Source: Candidatus Sulfotelmatobacter sp. (lineage in GTDB: Bacteria > Acidobacteriota > Terriglobia > Terriglobales > Acidobacteriaceae). Taken from it: DNA of 36,446 bases. Numbering within the stretch: position 1 is the stretch's first letter; each line of letters opens with the position of its first letter. Where the stretch lies: the NCBI GenBank assembly GCA_017883385.1, contig JADGNQ010000045.1, positions 1 through 36,446 of the forward strand, written 5' to 3'. Positions 1-9,128 of the stretch are shown here, in pieces. A program made the position numbers and the translations under genes. The notes under the pieces were generated by a model that made no database searches, had not been told where the DNA came from, and worked only from the letters and a program-made list of their open reading frames with translations.

Positions 1-2
1 TG

Positions 3-623
3 GATCGTGCCACTCCGGCGGATCCTGCGTCGCTCAGCGTGGTGCGTTCCTGCGCGGAGACCATTGCCGGAGCAGTCGAGACCGTGCGTCGCCTGGTGGA
101 TGAGTTCTCCACGCTCGCGCGTTTCCCTGTGGCAAAGCCGCAAAAGGCCGACATCAACGAGATCATCGAGAACGCTCTTTCGATGTTTAACGGCAGGCTG
201 GATGGAATCAGCCTTCACAAATCCCTGGCGTCCGACCTGCCCAAGGTAATGGCAGACAGCGAATCGATTAAACGCGCAGTGGCCAACCTGGTGGACAACG
301 CCGCCGAGTCGCTGCAAAATTCCATGGTGCGCGAGATCGAGATTTCGACAGCACTGGTGGCGAGCCGCGACGCCGTGGAGATTACGGTCGCCGACACCGG
401 CCACGGCGTGACCCACGAACTTAAGGAGAAACTGTTCCTGCCCTACTTCTCGACCAAGAAGCGCGGCACCGGCCTGGGCTTGGCCATCGTCAGCCGTGTA
501 GTCGAAGACCATCGCGGTTCCATTCGCGTGGAGGAGAACCATCCCGTCGGCACCCGGTTCATCGTTGAACTGCCGGTCGTGCCCGAGCCGACACCGGCAG
601 CGGCTGCCGTCCAACATGCCTAA
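3..623 (+). CDS. Sensor histidine kinase, C-terminal part (NtrY-like), 5' end outside window
   Basis: This is the C-terminal part of a two-component histidine kinase that would autophosphorylate and pass phosphate to the regulator encoded next to it. The frame is open from the window edge, so the sensor domains and the phosphorylated His lie upstream. What remains is the second DHp helix (VRRLVDEFSTLARFP) followed by an HATPase_c domain: N box around LVDNAAESL, G1 box ADTGHGV, F box LFLPYFSTK and G2 box GTGLGLAIV. The spacing between boxes is normal and nothing looks broken. The stop codon lies inside the start of the response regulator (ATG at 616, TAA at 621), so the two genes are translationally coupled. 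The NtrY-like label comes from the resemblance of the ATPase half and from the NtrC-type partner; the stimulus cannot be seen. Confidence 0.9.
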   Translation, partial: DRATPADPASLSVVRSCAETIAGAVETVRRLVDEFSTLARFPVAKPQKADINEIIENALSMFNGRLDGISLHKSLASDLPKVMADSESIKRAVANLVDNAAESLQNSMVREIEISTALVASRDAVEITVADTGHGVTHELKEKLFLPYFSTKKRGTGLGLAIVSRVVEDHRGSIRVEENHPVGTRFIVELPVVPEPTPAAAAVQHA

Positions 624-1983
624 CACCGTGCATAGCATTCTTGTCGTTGACGACGAAGCGGGAATCCGTGAGTCCTTGGCGGGTGTGCTCGCCGATGAGG
701 GCTACTCCGCTTCTTCGGCGGAGAGTGGCGAGGCATGTCTTGACCTGGTTCGCAAGACGGCATTTGATGTGGTCCTCCTCGATATCTGGCTGCCCGGCAT
801 TGACGGCCTGGAGACGCTGGAAAGAATTCGCGAACTCGACAATCCGCCCGAAGTCATCATGATCTCCGGCCACGGAACGATCGAGACCGCGGTGCGCGCC
901 ACGAAGTTAGGCGCCTACGACTTTCTGGAAAAGCCGCTCTCTCTCGATAAAACTCTCATCCTGGTCAAGAATGCGATCGAGTCGAAGAAGTTGCGCCGCG
1001 AGAACGTCGACCTGAAGAAACAACTTCACGTCAAGAGCGTGATTGTAGGCGACAGCATCCCGATGAAGGCTCTGCGCCAGCAGATTGGCCTTATGGCCCC
1101 CACCAACGGCCGCGTCCTTATCTACGGCGAGTCGGGTACGGGGAAGGAACTCGTAGCCCATGCGATCCACGGCCAGAGCCTGCGCAAGGACGAAACCTTC
1201 GTTGAGGTCAACTGCGCCGCGATCCCGGAAGACTTGATTGAGAGCGAGTTATTCGGACACTACAAGGGCTCGTTCCCGGGAGCAGCGGCGGACAAAGAAG
1301 GCAAGTTTCAGAAGGCGAACGGCGGAACGCTCTTCCTGGACGAAGTCGGCGACATGAGCCTGAAGACGCAGTCCAAAGTGCTGCGCACACTCGAAGAGCA
1401 GCGCTTCACTCCGGTGGGGAGCGATGAGACGATCACCGTCGATGTTCGAGTGATTGCCTCGACCAACAAAGACCTGGAAGAAGAGATTTCGCGAGGCAAT
1501 TTTCGGGAAGATCTTTTCTACCGCCTCAATGTCATTCCATTTTTTGTTCCGCCCTTGCGGGAGCGCAAGGAAGACATCCCTCTATTTGCCCGGCATTTCC
1601 TGAAGGAACTGGCGGCAACTTACGGACGCCGCCCTCGCGAAATCACCGACGATGCCATTGACATTCTCATGCGCTACTCCTGGCCGGGCAACGTGCGTGA
1701 ATTGCGCAACGTGATTGAGCGCATTGTCATCATGAACCCCACCACCACGCGCTTCGACAGCAAACACCTGCCGCCGCTCGTCTACCGCGACGGCAGCCGG
1801 CGCGCGCCTAAAAGTGAATTCTCCACTCTGCACCAGGCGCGCGATGCCTACGAGCGCGACTTTATCCTCAAGACCCTCGACCAGAACCACGGCAACGTGA
1901 CCCGCACCGCCGAGGTCCTGGGCCTGGAGCGCAGCCATCTTTACCGGAAGATGAAGGCGTTGGGGATCGCGGCGAAGGAGTAG
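616..1983 (+). CDS. Sigma-54 activator-type response regulator (NtrC/NtrX family) with variant GSFPGA loop
   Basis: A 455-residue regulator with the order receiver, AAA+ ATPase, Fis-type helix-turn-helix. The receiver has the acidic pair D12-D13, phospho-acceptor D56 (LLDIWLPG) and K106. The ATPase has Walker A GESGTGKE at about 171-178, Walker B LFLDEVGD at about 239-246 and arginine-finger region REDLFYRLN. The C-terminal helix-turn-helix is TAEVLGLERSHLYRKMKAL. The loop that contacts sigma-54 in this family is GAFTGA; here it is GSFPGA (residues 218-223), so the conserved Thr is Pro. The start at 616 is chosen because it opens directly into the receiver and overlaps the kinase stop; the frame extends to 565 but those residues match nothing. 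It probably acts on its own operon or on distant sigma-54 promoters; whether it still activates sigma-54 is uncertain. Confidence 0.93.
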   Translation: MPNTVHSILVVDDEAGIRESLAGVLADEGYSASSAESGEACLDLVRKTAFDVVLLDIWLPGIDGLETLERIRELDNPPEVIMISGHGTIETAVRATKLGAYDFLEKPLSLDKTLILVKNAIESKKLRRENVDLKKQLHVKSVIVGDSIPMKALRQQIGLMAPTNGRVLIYGESGTGKELVAHAIHGQSLRKDETFVEVNCAAIPEDLIESELFGHYKGSFPGAAADKEGKFQKANGGTLFLDEVGDMSLKTQSKVLRTLEEQRFTPVGSDETITVDVRVIASTNKDLEEEISRGNFREDLFYRLNVIPFFVPPLRERKEDIPLFARHFLKELAATYGRRPREITDDAIDILMRYSWPGNVRELRNVIERIVIMNPTTTRFDSKHLPPLVYRDGSRRAPKSEFSTLHQARDAYERDFILKTLDQNHGNVTRTAEVLGLERSHLYRKMKALGIAAKE

Positions 1984-2127
1984 GACGCAACGGACAAGCG
2001 GTGCTCTGCGACTGGTTGTGGGTGGAATTGCACTTTCTCAAAGTCATGTTCTGTACGTCCAGCGGTGATTGACAGGAAGCAAACGGTCGCGCAATGCTGG
2101 GCGGTTTCGAAATCAAGAAGGAACTGC

Positions 2128-2916
2128 GTGAAGCATCCCTTTCTTCTTACAAAGTGGTATCTGGACTGCGCAGCGGAGAATGGGGACACCGTGATCTTGT
2201 ATGTGGCCGATCTCCGCTGGAACGCCATCAGGGTCCACTATGGAAGCTTGCTCACGGTCTTCGAAGGCAGGGTTGGTTCTTCCTCTTCCCTCCGCGGCGG
2301 TGCGGCCCCTGCGGTTCAGGATCGAAAGATAGCAATCAACCTGCCTCACCTGAATATCGAAGGCACGTGGCAAGCGTTAAGGTCGCCCATCCAGAGAACA
2401 GTCTTTGAAGGTCAGCACGGTTCGGTCGAGTGGCACTGTTTGCAACCGATGTCCCAGGTCGACCTGCTTTTCCGAGGAACCACCAGGCTTGCAGGACGAG
2501 GCTATGCGGAATGCTTAACGCTCTCCGTTCTCCCATGGAAATTGCCCCTGACCGAACTGCACTGGGGCCGATTTATCTCCGATCAGGATGCTCTTGTTTG
2601 GATTGATTGGCGGGGTCCGCACCAACAACGAGTCGTATTCCACAACGGGAAGGAATGTCAGGTCGAGTCCATCACAGAATCGGAAATCGTACTTGCCGGC
2701 TCGGACACGCGATTGGAACTTGACCGTGGATTGGTTTTGCGTCAGGGTCGGTTGGGGGACACCGTATTTCCCGGCGTCTCTCGCCTTGCACGGTTGCTTC
2801 CCCGGAGCATGCTTTCTGTGAATGAATGCAAGTGGCGGAGCCGAGGACTAATGCACTCCTCGGGCGCCGAGAGTTCGGGTTATGCGATCCACGAGGTCGT
2901 TAAGTGGACAGACTGA
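2128..2916 (+). CDS. Lipocalin-like (CrtC/AttH-type) protein, function unknown
   Basis: About 262 residues. Aromatic-rich strand motifs resemble the lipocalin-like families around carotenoid 1,2-hydratase (CrtC) and AttH: WYLDC near the N-terminus, LRWNAIRVHYGSLL, EWHCLQPMS, GRGYAECLTLSVLPWKLP, LHWGRFIS, VWIDWRG and a closing GYAIHEVVKW. No signal peptide or membrane span is visible, so it should be cytoplasmic. The GTG at 2128 is preceded by AGAAGG with a 6-nt gap, which favours it over an earlier in-frame GTG at 2065. The stop overlaps the start of the membrane fusion gene by 13 nt, so the products are probably made together. By analogy with lipocalin folds it may bind or modify an isoprenoid or other hydrophobic substrate handled by the downstream enzyme. 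That role is inference; the family match is by eye. Confidence 0.75.
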   Translation: MKHPFLLTKWYLDCAAENGDTVILYVADLRWNAIRVHYGSLLTVFEGRVGSSSSLRGGAAPAVQDRKIAINLPHLNIEGTWQALRSPIQRTVFEGQHGSVEWHCLQPMSQVDLLFRGTTRLAGRGYAECLTLSVLPWKLPLTELHWGRFISDQDALVWIDWRGPHQQRVVFHNGKECQVESITESEIVLAGSDTRLELDRGLVLRQGRLGDTVFPGVSRLARLLPRSMLSVNECKWRSRGLMHSSGAESSGYAIHEVVKWTD

Positions 2917-4835
2917 GAACACTCGCAGTGGCGAAACTCCTCTACGGGTTGCTCTTCGTGGGTCTCCTGCCACTTCTGCTAGTCATCTGGGCGGCCAAAA
3001 CGAAAGATATTGTCGCATTGCGAACAATACATTCGTTGCCGTGGGGCCTGATGACGGTCGGAGTCGGACTCTTGCTGATGGCTTTGGGAACGGCGTTCCT
3101 CTGGTGGCGCGGCGGCGGCTTGCCGATGAATGCATTCCCTCCTCCGCGCTATGTTTCCGACGGAATCTACCACGTGTTCTCACACCCGATCTATGTCGGG
3201 TTCGCGTCTGTGTGCGTGGGAATCGCGATCGCTGTGGGAACGGCCAGCGGGTTATGGCTGGTGTCGACGACTGTGATTCTCGCTAGTGCGGCCCTAGTTC
3301 TCGGATATGAACTTCCCGACATGAAAGCGCGCTTTGGCGATGCACTTCCAGAACAACGTTTGCTCCCACCAGATAATGGATCTCAGCCGACCCCTCTTGA
3401 GCGGTCACGTTGCTACCTGACGGTGCTGTTGCCTTGGTTCATTCTTTACGAGGCTGTGATCGCGCTCGGAATTCCCCCGGATGCCAAGGTAGCCTACCTC
3501 CCACTTGAATCGCGGCTGCGCGTTTGGCCATGGACAGAGATTCTTTATGGCAGCGTCTACGTCATAGTCGTGCTGGTTCCGCTGATGGCCCGAACGCGCC
3601 ATGCTCTTCGCTTGTTCTCAAGTCGAGCTCTACTCTCGATGGTGATTGTCTTCCCCTTGTATCTTGCTGTGCCGCTGATCTCTCCGCCGCGTCCCTTCGT
3701 TCTAAATGGAGTATGGGGAATCTTCTTGAGTTTCAACCGCTCCCACGACAGCGCCGTGGCTGCCTTCCCTGCCTACCATGTAATATGGGCATTCCTGGCC
3801 GCCGGGGTCCTGGGCCGAAAGCCTTGGCAAAGGCGGCTATGGCAGCTCTGGGCAGTTTTGGTGTCGGCAAGCTGCTTAACCACAGGGATGCATGCGCTGA
3901 TAGACGTTCTCGCCGGCCTTCTCATCGTCTGGGTAATCGTGCGGATGGAACGTGTCTGGTCATTCCTGCGCAGTTTATCGGAGTCCATCGCAAACTCCTG
4001 GCGGGAGTGGCGAATCGGACCAGTACGGGTCATAAACCACGGAGGCTACGCGGCTGCCGGAGTATTCCTCGGAATCTGGATTCTTGACACGCTGCTCGGA
4101 CCGGGCAAGAGTGCAATCCCAGTCGCCATCTTCCTGGGGGGAACAATCGGAGCTTTACTGTGGGCACAATTCATTGAAGGCTCGCCGGCTCTGTTACGGC
4201 CAATGGGATTCTATGGAGGGGTGATCGGTACTTCGGTTGGCGGAGTCGCTGCCGCGTGGTTCTCCGGTGCGAGTATCTGGCAAGTGTTGAGCGCGTTGGT
4301 TGTCGCTGGTCCGTGGATTCAAGGAATTGGGCGGCTGCGCTGCCTGGTTCAGGGATGCTGTCACGGGCGGCCAGCTAGCGACCGCGTGGGCATCCGCTAC
4401 ATGCATCCTCGTTCCCGGGTCTGCCGGATAGCCTCGTTGCGGGACATTCCGATTCACCCCACGCCGTTGTACTCACTACTCTGGAATGTCGTTGTCGCTC
4501 TAGTTGTGACGAGGTTGTATCTCTTGCACACGACGGCAGCAATGGTCGGCGGAGTCTACCTGATCCTTTCTGGTATTGGAAGATTTGTGGAAGAGGCTTA
4601 CCGGGGAGAACCTCAAACGCCGATGCTTTGGGGTCTGCGGCTATACCAGTGGATTGCGATCGGCACCGTGTTTCTGGGTGCGGCGATCACGACTTTGGAG
4701 AGAACTCCTCTGACCCGCGAACCGATCATGCACGTTTCTTCGGTCCTCGTTGCGCTAGTCTGCGGGATTGCCGCGTGGATCGTGAGTGGTGTCGACTTTC
4801 CTGATTCAAGCCGCCGATTTGCCCGGCTGAGCTAA
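2904..4835 (+). CDS. Trifunctional membrane protein: ICMT/PEMT-like + PAP2-like + Lgt-like domains
   Basis: A 643-residue polytopic protein that appears to fuse three integral-membrane lipid enzymes. Residues about 1-155 look like an isoprenylcysteine/phospholipid methyltransferase, with the SAM-region motif SHPIYVGF (93-100). Residues about 165-350 look like a PAP2/Aur1-type phosphatase or phosphotransferase, keeping FPAYH (288-292) and GMHALIDVLAG (328-338), the His and His-Asp expected of the active site. Residues about 375-600 look like prolipoprotein diacylglyceryl transferase: RPMGFYGGVIG (432-442), HPTPLY (518-523) and GRFVEEAYRGE (559-569). The Lgt signature GRLGNFINGELWGR (E. coli) is replaced, at equal length, by one reading GRLRC then GCCHGRP (476-490), so the conserved Asn and Glu are Cys. 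It is therefore unlikely to be ordinary Lgt. The GTG start overlaps the lipocalin gene, with GAGG upstream. The predicted role is remodelling of a polyprenyl or glycerolipid; the substrate is unknown. Confidence 0.85.
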   Translation: MDRLRTLAVAKLLYGLLFVGLLPLLLVIWAAKTKDIVALRTIHSLPWGLMTVGVGLLLMALGTAFLWWRGGGLPMNAFPPPRYVSDGIYHVFSHPIYVGFASVCVGIAIAVGTASGLWLVSTTVILASAALVLGYELPDMKARFGDALPEQRLLPPDNGSQPTPLERSRCYLTVLLPWFILYEAVIALGIPPDAKVAYLPLESRLRVWPWTEILYGSVYVIVVLVPLMARTRHALRLFSSRALLSMVIVFPLYLAVPLISPPRPFVLNGVWGIFLSFNRSHDSAVAAFPAYHVIWAFLAAGVLGRKPWQRRLWQLWAVLVSASCLTTGMHALIDVLAGLLIVWVIVRMERVWSFLRSLSESIANSWREWRIGPVRVINHGGYAAAGVFLGIWILDTLLGPGKSAIPVAIFLGGTIGALLWAQFIEGSPALLRPMGFYGGVIGTSVGGVAAAWFSGASIWQVLSALVVAGPWIQGIGRLRCLVQGCCHGRPASDRVGIRYMHPRSRVCRIASLRDIPIHPTPLYSLLWNVVVALVVTRLYLLHTTAAMVGGVYLILSGIGRFVEEAYRGEPQTPMLWGLRLYQWIAIGTVFLGAAITTLERTPLTREPIMHVSSVLVALVCGIAAWIVSGVDFPDSSRRFARLS

Positions 4836-4896
4836 GCCTTCGCAATCGATGCCCATTGGCCCTGCGTTTTAGACCGTAGAAGCAAACAACCAAACT

Positions 4897-5388
4897 CTAC
4901 TGATTCAGCGGCAGCAGCGCCTGGCATGCGGCTTCGCCGGCGATCGCACCGCCCGTGGGCTGCACCCGAATCACGGCATCCTCAAACGAGCAGAAACTGC
5001 GGATGCCGGTTTGGTTGAGAGTGGAGGGAACCGCCGTCGCATAGTACTGCGAGGCCGGAGGACCACCCGCACCAACCGCAGCGAAGAGGTATCCGCTTTT
5101 GCTGCCCGACGCCAGCACGCTGTCGAGCAGGCACGCGGTGTTTGAACTGGGCGTGCAGGGAGTGACCCCTCCGAGAACCGCCAGCGTGCCAGCATAACCG
5201 ACGCTCGGGTATGAGGAGGCGTAGGTGATCTCCCCGGTATTGATAGTACGGATGGACGCGACTGCCGAGGACTCGTTAGCCGCCATCTTGGCGCGCAACA
5301 AGTTGGGAATGGCGATGGCCGCGATGATCAGAATGATAGCGACCACAATCAGCAGTTCGATGAGCGAGAAACCTTCCTGTTTTCGCAT
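4897..5388 (-). CDS. Type IV pilin-like protein (class III prepilin)
   Basis: A 163-residue prepilin. A short basic leader MRKQEG is followed by FSLIELLIVVAIILIIAAIAIPNLL, with the prepilin peptidase cleavage site Gly-Phe and the conserved Glu at mature position 5. The C-terminal domain holds four Cys, two in CTPSSNTAC and two near the end (FCSFEDA, EAACQALL), suggesting disulphide loops as in many pilins and pseudopilins. The ATG at 5388 is preceded by GGAGG with a gap of about 10 nt; an upstream in-frame TTG at 5409 would place that ribosome site inside the gene, so it is rejected. It is the last gene of a minus-strand run after era and the RsbW-type gene, and converges on the lipid-enzyme unit. 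No assembly genes are nearby, so it may be an orphan pilin of a distant type IV pilus or type II secretion locus. Confidence 0.9.
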   Translation of the reverse strand: MRKQEGFSLIELLIVVAIILIIAAIAIPNLLRAKMAANESSAVASIRTINTGEITYASSYPSVGYAGTLAVLGGVTPCTPSSNTACLLDSVLASGSKSGYLFAAVGAGGPPASQYYATAVPSTLNQTGIRSFCSFEDAVIRVQPTGGAIAGEAACQALLPLNQ

Positions 5389-5462
5389 GGAAAATTGCCC
5401 TCCGTTCAAGAATTCGCGCGCAGCAGGTCCGTGGCCACCCGGAGAAATCTAGCGCTACGCAT

Positions 5463-5954
5463 TCAGCGCTTGCCGTTCAAAGGCTGACCATCCAAGCGTT
5501 TCACCATGTGGATCTCGGTTCCGTTCTTGCGGAACGTCACCTCGTCCATCAATTGGTTGATCAAAAAAATTCCGCGGCCATGATTGGAGTAGAGATTCTC
5601 TCCCCTGGTGCAACTGGGAATCGCGTTGGGATCAAAACCGGGCCCAGGATCGCGCACGATGATAAGTATGCCGCGCTGCTCGTCGCAGGCCACCAGGCAC
5701 TCGATGATTTTGCTGGGATCTTCCTTCGCCCCGTGAACCACGGCGTTGGCCAACGCTTCGTGCAGGGCGAGCTCGATGGCGTCTTCCTGGCCGTCGGCGC
5801 ATTTCATCTGGCGGACAGCCTCCATCACCTGCTCCACGACCGGGTCCACGGACTTGCGGTCGGCCGCGAGCGTGACCCGCACGCGAAGGGTCAGCTTGTC
5901 TGGATCGAAGTCGTACTCCGGGAGGTGTTCCTCGGAAGGAGCTCCAGATTCCAT
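5463..5954 (-). CDS. RsbW/SpoIIAB-type anti-sigma serine kinase (HATPase_c_2)
   Basis: About 163 residues with the compact GHKL fold of anti-sigma serine/threonine kinases: N box ELALHEALANAVVHG (61-75), G1 box DPGPGF (102-107) and G2 box NHGRGIFLI (124-132). Such proteins sequester a sigma factor or phosphorylate an anti-sigma antagonist of the STAS type. No sigma factor or antagonist lies beside it, so the target is unknown. The reading frame stays open back to 6212, but that part lies inside era in another frame. ATG 5954 gives the normal family length and lies in the gap after the era stop. No clear ribosome site precedes it; an in-frame TTG near 6004 is an alternative. Confidence 0.85.
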   Translation of the reverse strand: MESGAPSEEHLPEYDFDPDKLTLRVRVTLAADRKSVDPVVEQVMEAVRQMKCADGQEDAIELALHEALANAVVHGAKEDPSKIIECLVACDEQRGILIIVRDPGPGFDPNAIPSCTRGENLYSNHGRGIFLINQLMDEVTFRKNGTEIHMVKRLDGQPLNGKR

Positions 5955-6066
5955 GGTGGGTGGTGTATCCTTGTCCGCCTTGAGGTCGGCCTGTTGCGAT
6001 TCTAGCCGCAAGCGCCAAATCCGGCAATGGCCGCCCGTTCTCAGGGCATCCGCCGCAAGCTGAACT

Positions 6067-7074
<1,008 letters not shown>

Positions 7075-7081
7075 AGGGCTT

Positions 7082-7237
7082 TGAGCCGTGAGTTGTGAGC
7101 CTTGAGCTTAGAAAGAACAGCTGACTTAGGTTGCGTATTTCACTTCTGAAAAACTTGAAAAAGTATCACTGCGATCGCGGAACCAGAAGACGCGCAGTTC
7201 GCAGCTCCAAGCTCACAGCTCGTGGCTCACAGCTTTC
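7082..7237. repeat. Heptad repeat with inverted arms (TGAGCCT / AGCTCAC) in the corC-era gap
   Basis: Left arm: TGAGCCG, TGAGTTG, TGAGCCT, TGAGCTT in register (7082-7109). Right arm: AGCTCCA, AGCTCAC, AGCTCGT, GGCTCAC, AGCTTTC (7203-7237). The reverse complement of the right arm gives GTGAGCC- and GTGAGCT-type units, so the arms can pair. The spacer is about 93 bp. Confidence 0.85.
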
Positions 7238-7238
7238 T

Positions 7239-8504
7239 TTACATCAATTTCAACTGCTGCGGCTGAACCGCACTCACTCTCACGCGCTCGACCTTGCGGT
7301 TGGTGGACTCCAGAACTTCAAAGCGCAGGCCGTCCTCCTCTACCACCTCGCCCTTGCGCGGAATGCGCCCGGCGAGCTCGCTGACCAGGCCCGCGATGGT
7401 GGCAGATTCTTTTCCTTCCGGCTTGCTGCCGAACAGTTCATCGAGACGGTCTACGTCCATGCCGCCGGAAACGATGAACGAGCGGTCGCCTTCGCGCACA
7501 ATCTCAGGCTTGTCCCGATCGTCGCGGATCTCACCCACAATCTCTTCCACCAGATCCTCGATCGTGACCAGGCCCGCGACGCCACCGTATTCATCCACCA
7601 CGATGGCCATGCGGATGCTCTGCTTCTGCATCTCGCGCAGCAGGTCACTGCCCAGCTTGCTTTCAGGAACGAAGTAAACATCTCGCCGCATCAACGTATC
7701 CAGCCGGCGCACGTGGGCTTCGCTGTCGGGCACCTGCAGCACATCCTGCGCGTACACGATCCCCTTAATGTTATGAATGCTGTTTTCGTACACCGGCACG
7801 CGAGAGTAGTGCTTGGTGCGCAACATTTCGATGAATTGCTCGACCGTCGTGTCGACAGGAACGGCAAATATTGCCGGGCGCGGTTTCATCGCCTCGCGTA
7901 CCGTCTTGCCGCTGAATTCGACCACGGACTGGATCAGGTCGCGGTCTCCCTCTTGGATGATTCCCTCTTCCTGTCCCGCCTCGATCAGCGCGTCCACCGC
8001 CTCGGCCGAGGTCTCCGGTTCCTCATTTCTGTTCTGGTTGGTGAGCGCAGCCACCGACTGCAGAAAGCCGAGCACAATTGTCACCGGCATAACCACGTAG
8101 ATCAGAATCTTCAGAATCAGTATCCAGCGAATCAGCCACTCCCCTTTTGTGCGCGAGAAGAATACGAAGGGAATGAAGCGATTACACACGATGACGATCA
8201 GGATCAGGCTGATCGTTGCCTGCAGGATCTCGTAGATGCTCCAGAGTTGGTCGCTGAAGACAACGAAGCCGACGATCAGGGCAATCGCCGCCATGGTCAA
8301 TTGCGTGAGCACTGCCATGGAGAGCGAGGCCCGTGGTCGTTTTATTCCGAGCTTCGGCTCGACCTTCTGCTCGAAGACATCAATGTTGTCCTGGAACTCC
8401 CGGGAAAGGAACTTCCCAACTTCCTGATAGACGCGATCCACGTAGGAAACGAGCGTCAACAGGCCCAGAAGAAGAAGCAGTACGGCGGCGACAGTCAAAC
8501 TCAT
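7239..8504 (-). CDS. Hemolysin/CorC family CBS-domain membrane protein
   Basis: 421 residues. A divergent DUF21/CNNM-like membrane region with three to four hydrophobic helices fills about 1-150. It is followed by a CBS pair (starting [16 protein letters not shown] and [13 protein letters not shown]; the second ends in the typical [23 protein letters not shown]) and a C-terminal CorC/HlyC domain (about 335-415). Relatives are implicated in Mg2+/Co2+ homeostasis, with adenine nucleotides bound by the CBS pair; the transported ion cannot be read from sequence. The start overlaps the ybeY stop by 4 nt (ATGA), so the two are translationally coupled. Confidence 0.93.
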   Translation of the reverse strand: MSLTVAAVLLLLLGLLTLVSYVDRVYQEVGKFLSREFQDNIDVFEQKVEPKLGIKRPRASLSMAVLTQLTMAAIALIVGFVVFSDQLWSIYEILQATISLILIVIVCNRFIPFVFFSRTKGEWLIRWILILKILIYVVMPVTIVLGFLQSVAALTNQNRNEEPETSAEAVDALIEAGQEEGIIQEGDRDLIQSVVEFSGKTVREAMKPRPAIFAVPVDTTVEQFIEMLRTKHYSRVPVYENSIHNIKGIVYAQDVLQVPDSEAHVRRLDTLMRRDVYFVPESKLGSDLLREMQKQSIRMAIVVDEYGGVAGLVTIEDLVEEIVGEIRDDRDKPEIVREGDRSFIVSGGMDVDRLDELFGSKPEGKESATIAGLVSELAGRIPRKGEVVEEDGLRFEVLESTNRKVERVRVSAVQPQQLKLM

Positions 8505-9118
8505 GTCGTCCTCCGCGGCCCTGTCGCGCGCGTCATGCCATGCGGGTGCCTCAAGGACCCTCTCCTGGCCGGTCCGACCGGTTCGATCTGCACTCGTTCG
8601 ATCAGAGCTACGGGCAGCCTGAGCGCCCGGCGCAACTTCAGTTCCTTGCGCGCCATCTTCCCATTATCGCGCTCGTGGTCAAAGCCCGCCAGATGGAGGA
8701 TTCCGTGCAGCGCCAGAATCCTGATTTCTGCGGCAACAGAATGTCCGAGTCGGATCGCATTCTGCGCGGCGATGTCGGCTGAGATGGCGATCTCGCCCGC
8801 CGGCATGGCTGTTGTCCGGGACCCTGCTGTGGGTGACGCGCAGGGAAACGACAACACATCGGTGGCCTTGTTTTGTCTGCGAAACTCGCGGTTCAGCAAG
8901 CGGACGGCCGCACTGCTGGTCACCAGCACATTCACCGTGCCGCGCAGCCCTGCGGCCCGCCGCGCGCGCAAGACGAAGCGCTCCAGAGCAACCTCGCTCA
9001 ACTCCGCAACTTTCTTTTGCAAAATTACCAAATGTTTTTCAACGGCCTCTTCGCTTCGCAGAGTGGTGCGCGCGCAAAAGTAAACAGGAGGGCCCAAGAC
9101 GCAGCCCTCCCGCTCCAT
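8501..9118 (-). CDS. ybeY: Endoribonuclease YbeY (rRNA maturation factor)
   Basis: A single-strand-specific metallo-endoribonuclease needed for 16S rRNA 3'-end maturation and ribosome quality control. The zinc motif HGILHLAGFDH has all three His (138, 142 and 148 when counted from the ATG at 9118), and the substrate strand DVLSFP is present. From that ATG the protein has 205 residues, with about 28 non-conserved residues before the usual N-terminus near VILQKKVAEL; a TTG around residue 30 may be the real start. A C-terminal extension of about 35 basic residues is also present. It begins 10 nt after the phoH stop and overlaps corC by 4 nt. The phoH-ybeY pairing is widely conserved and supports the call. 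Confidence 0.95.
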   Translation of the reverse strand: MEREGCVLGPPVYFCARTTLRSEEAVEKHLVILQKKVAELSEVALERFVLRARRAAGLRGTVNVLVTSSAAVRLLNREFRRQNKATDVLSFPCASPTAGSRTTAMPAGEIAISADIAAQNAIRLGHSVAAEIRILALHGILHLAGFDHERDNGKMARKELKLRRALRLPVALIERVQIEPVGPARRGSLRHPHGMTRATGPRRTT

Positions 9119-9128
9119 GTTTACAGTT

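Noticed and set aside
2010-2036. Possible sigma-54 promoter (GTGGGTGGAATTGCA) ahead of the lipocalin-like gene
   Set aside because: TTGCA fits the -12 element, but the correctly spaced -24 element reads TGTGGGT instead of TGGCACG, so the GG is out of place.
4836-4896. Terminator between the convergent fusion gene and pilin gene
   Set aside because: No stem followed by a T-run could be found on either strand in the 61-bp gap.
7131-9083. 650-codon plus-strand open frame opposite corC and ybeY
   Set aside because: It lies antisense to two clearly conserved genes, crosses their boundary, and its His-, Asp- and Gln-rich translation is typical of the reverse reading of GC-rich codons.
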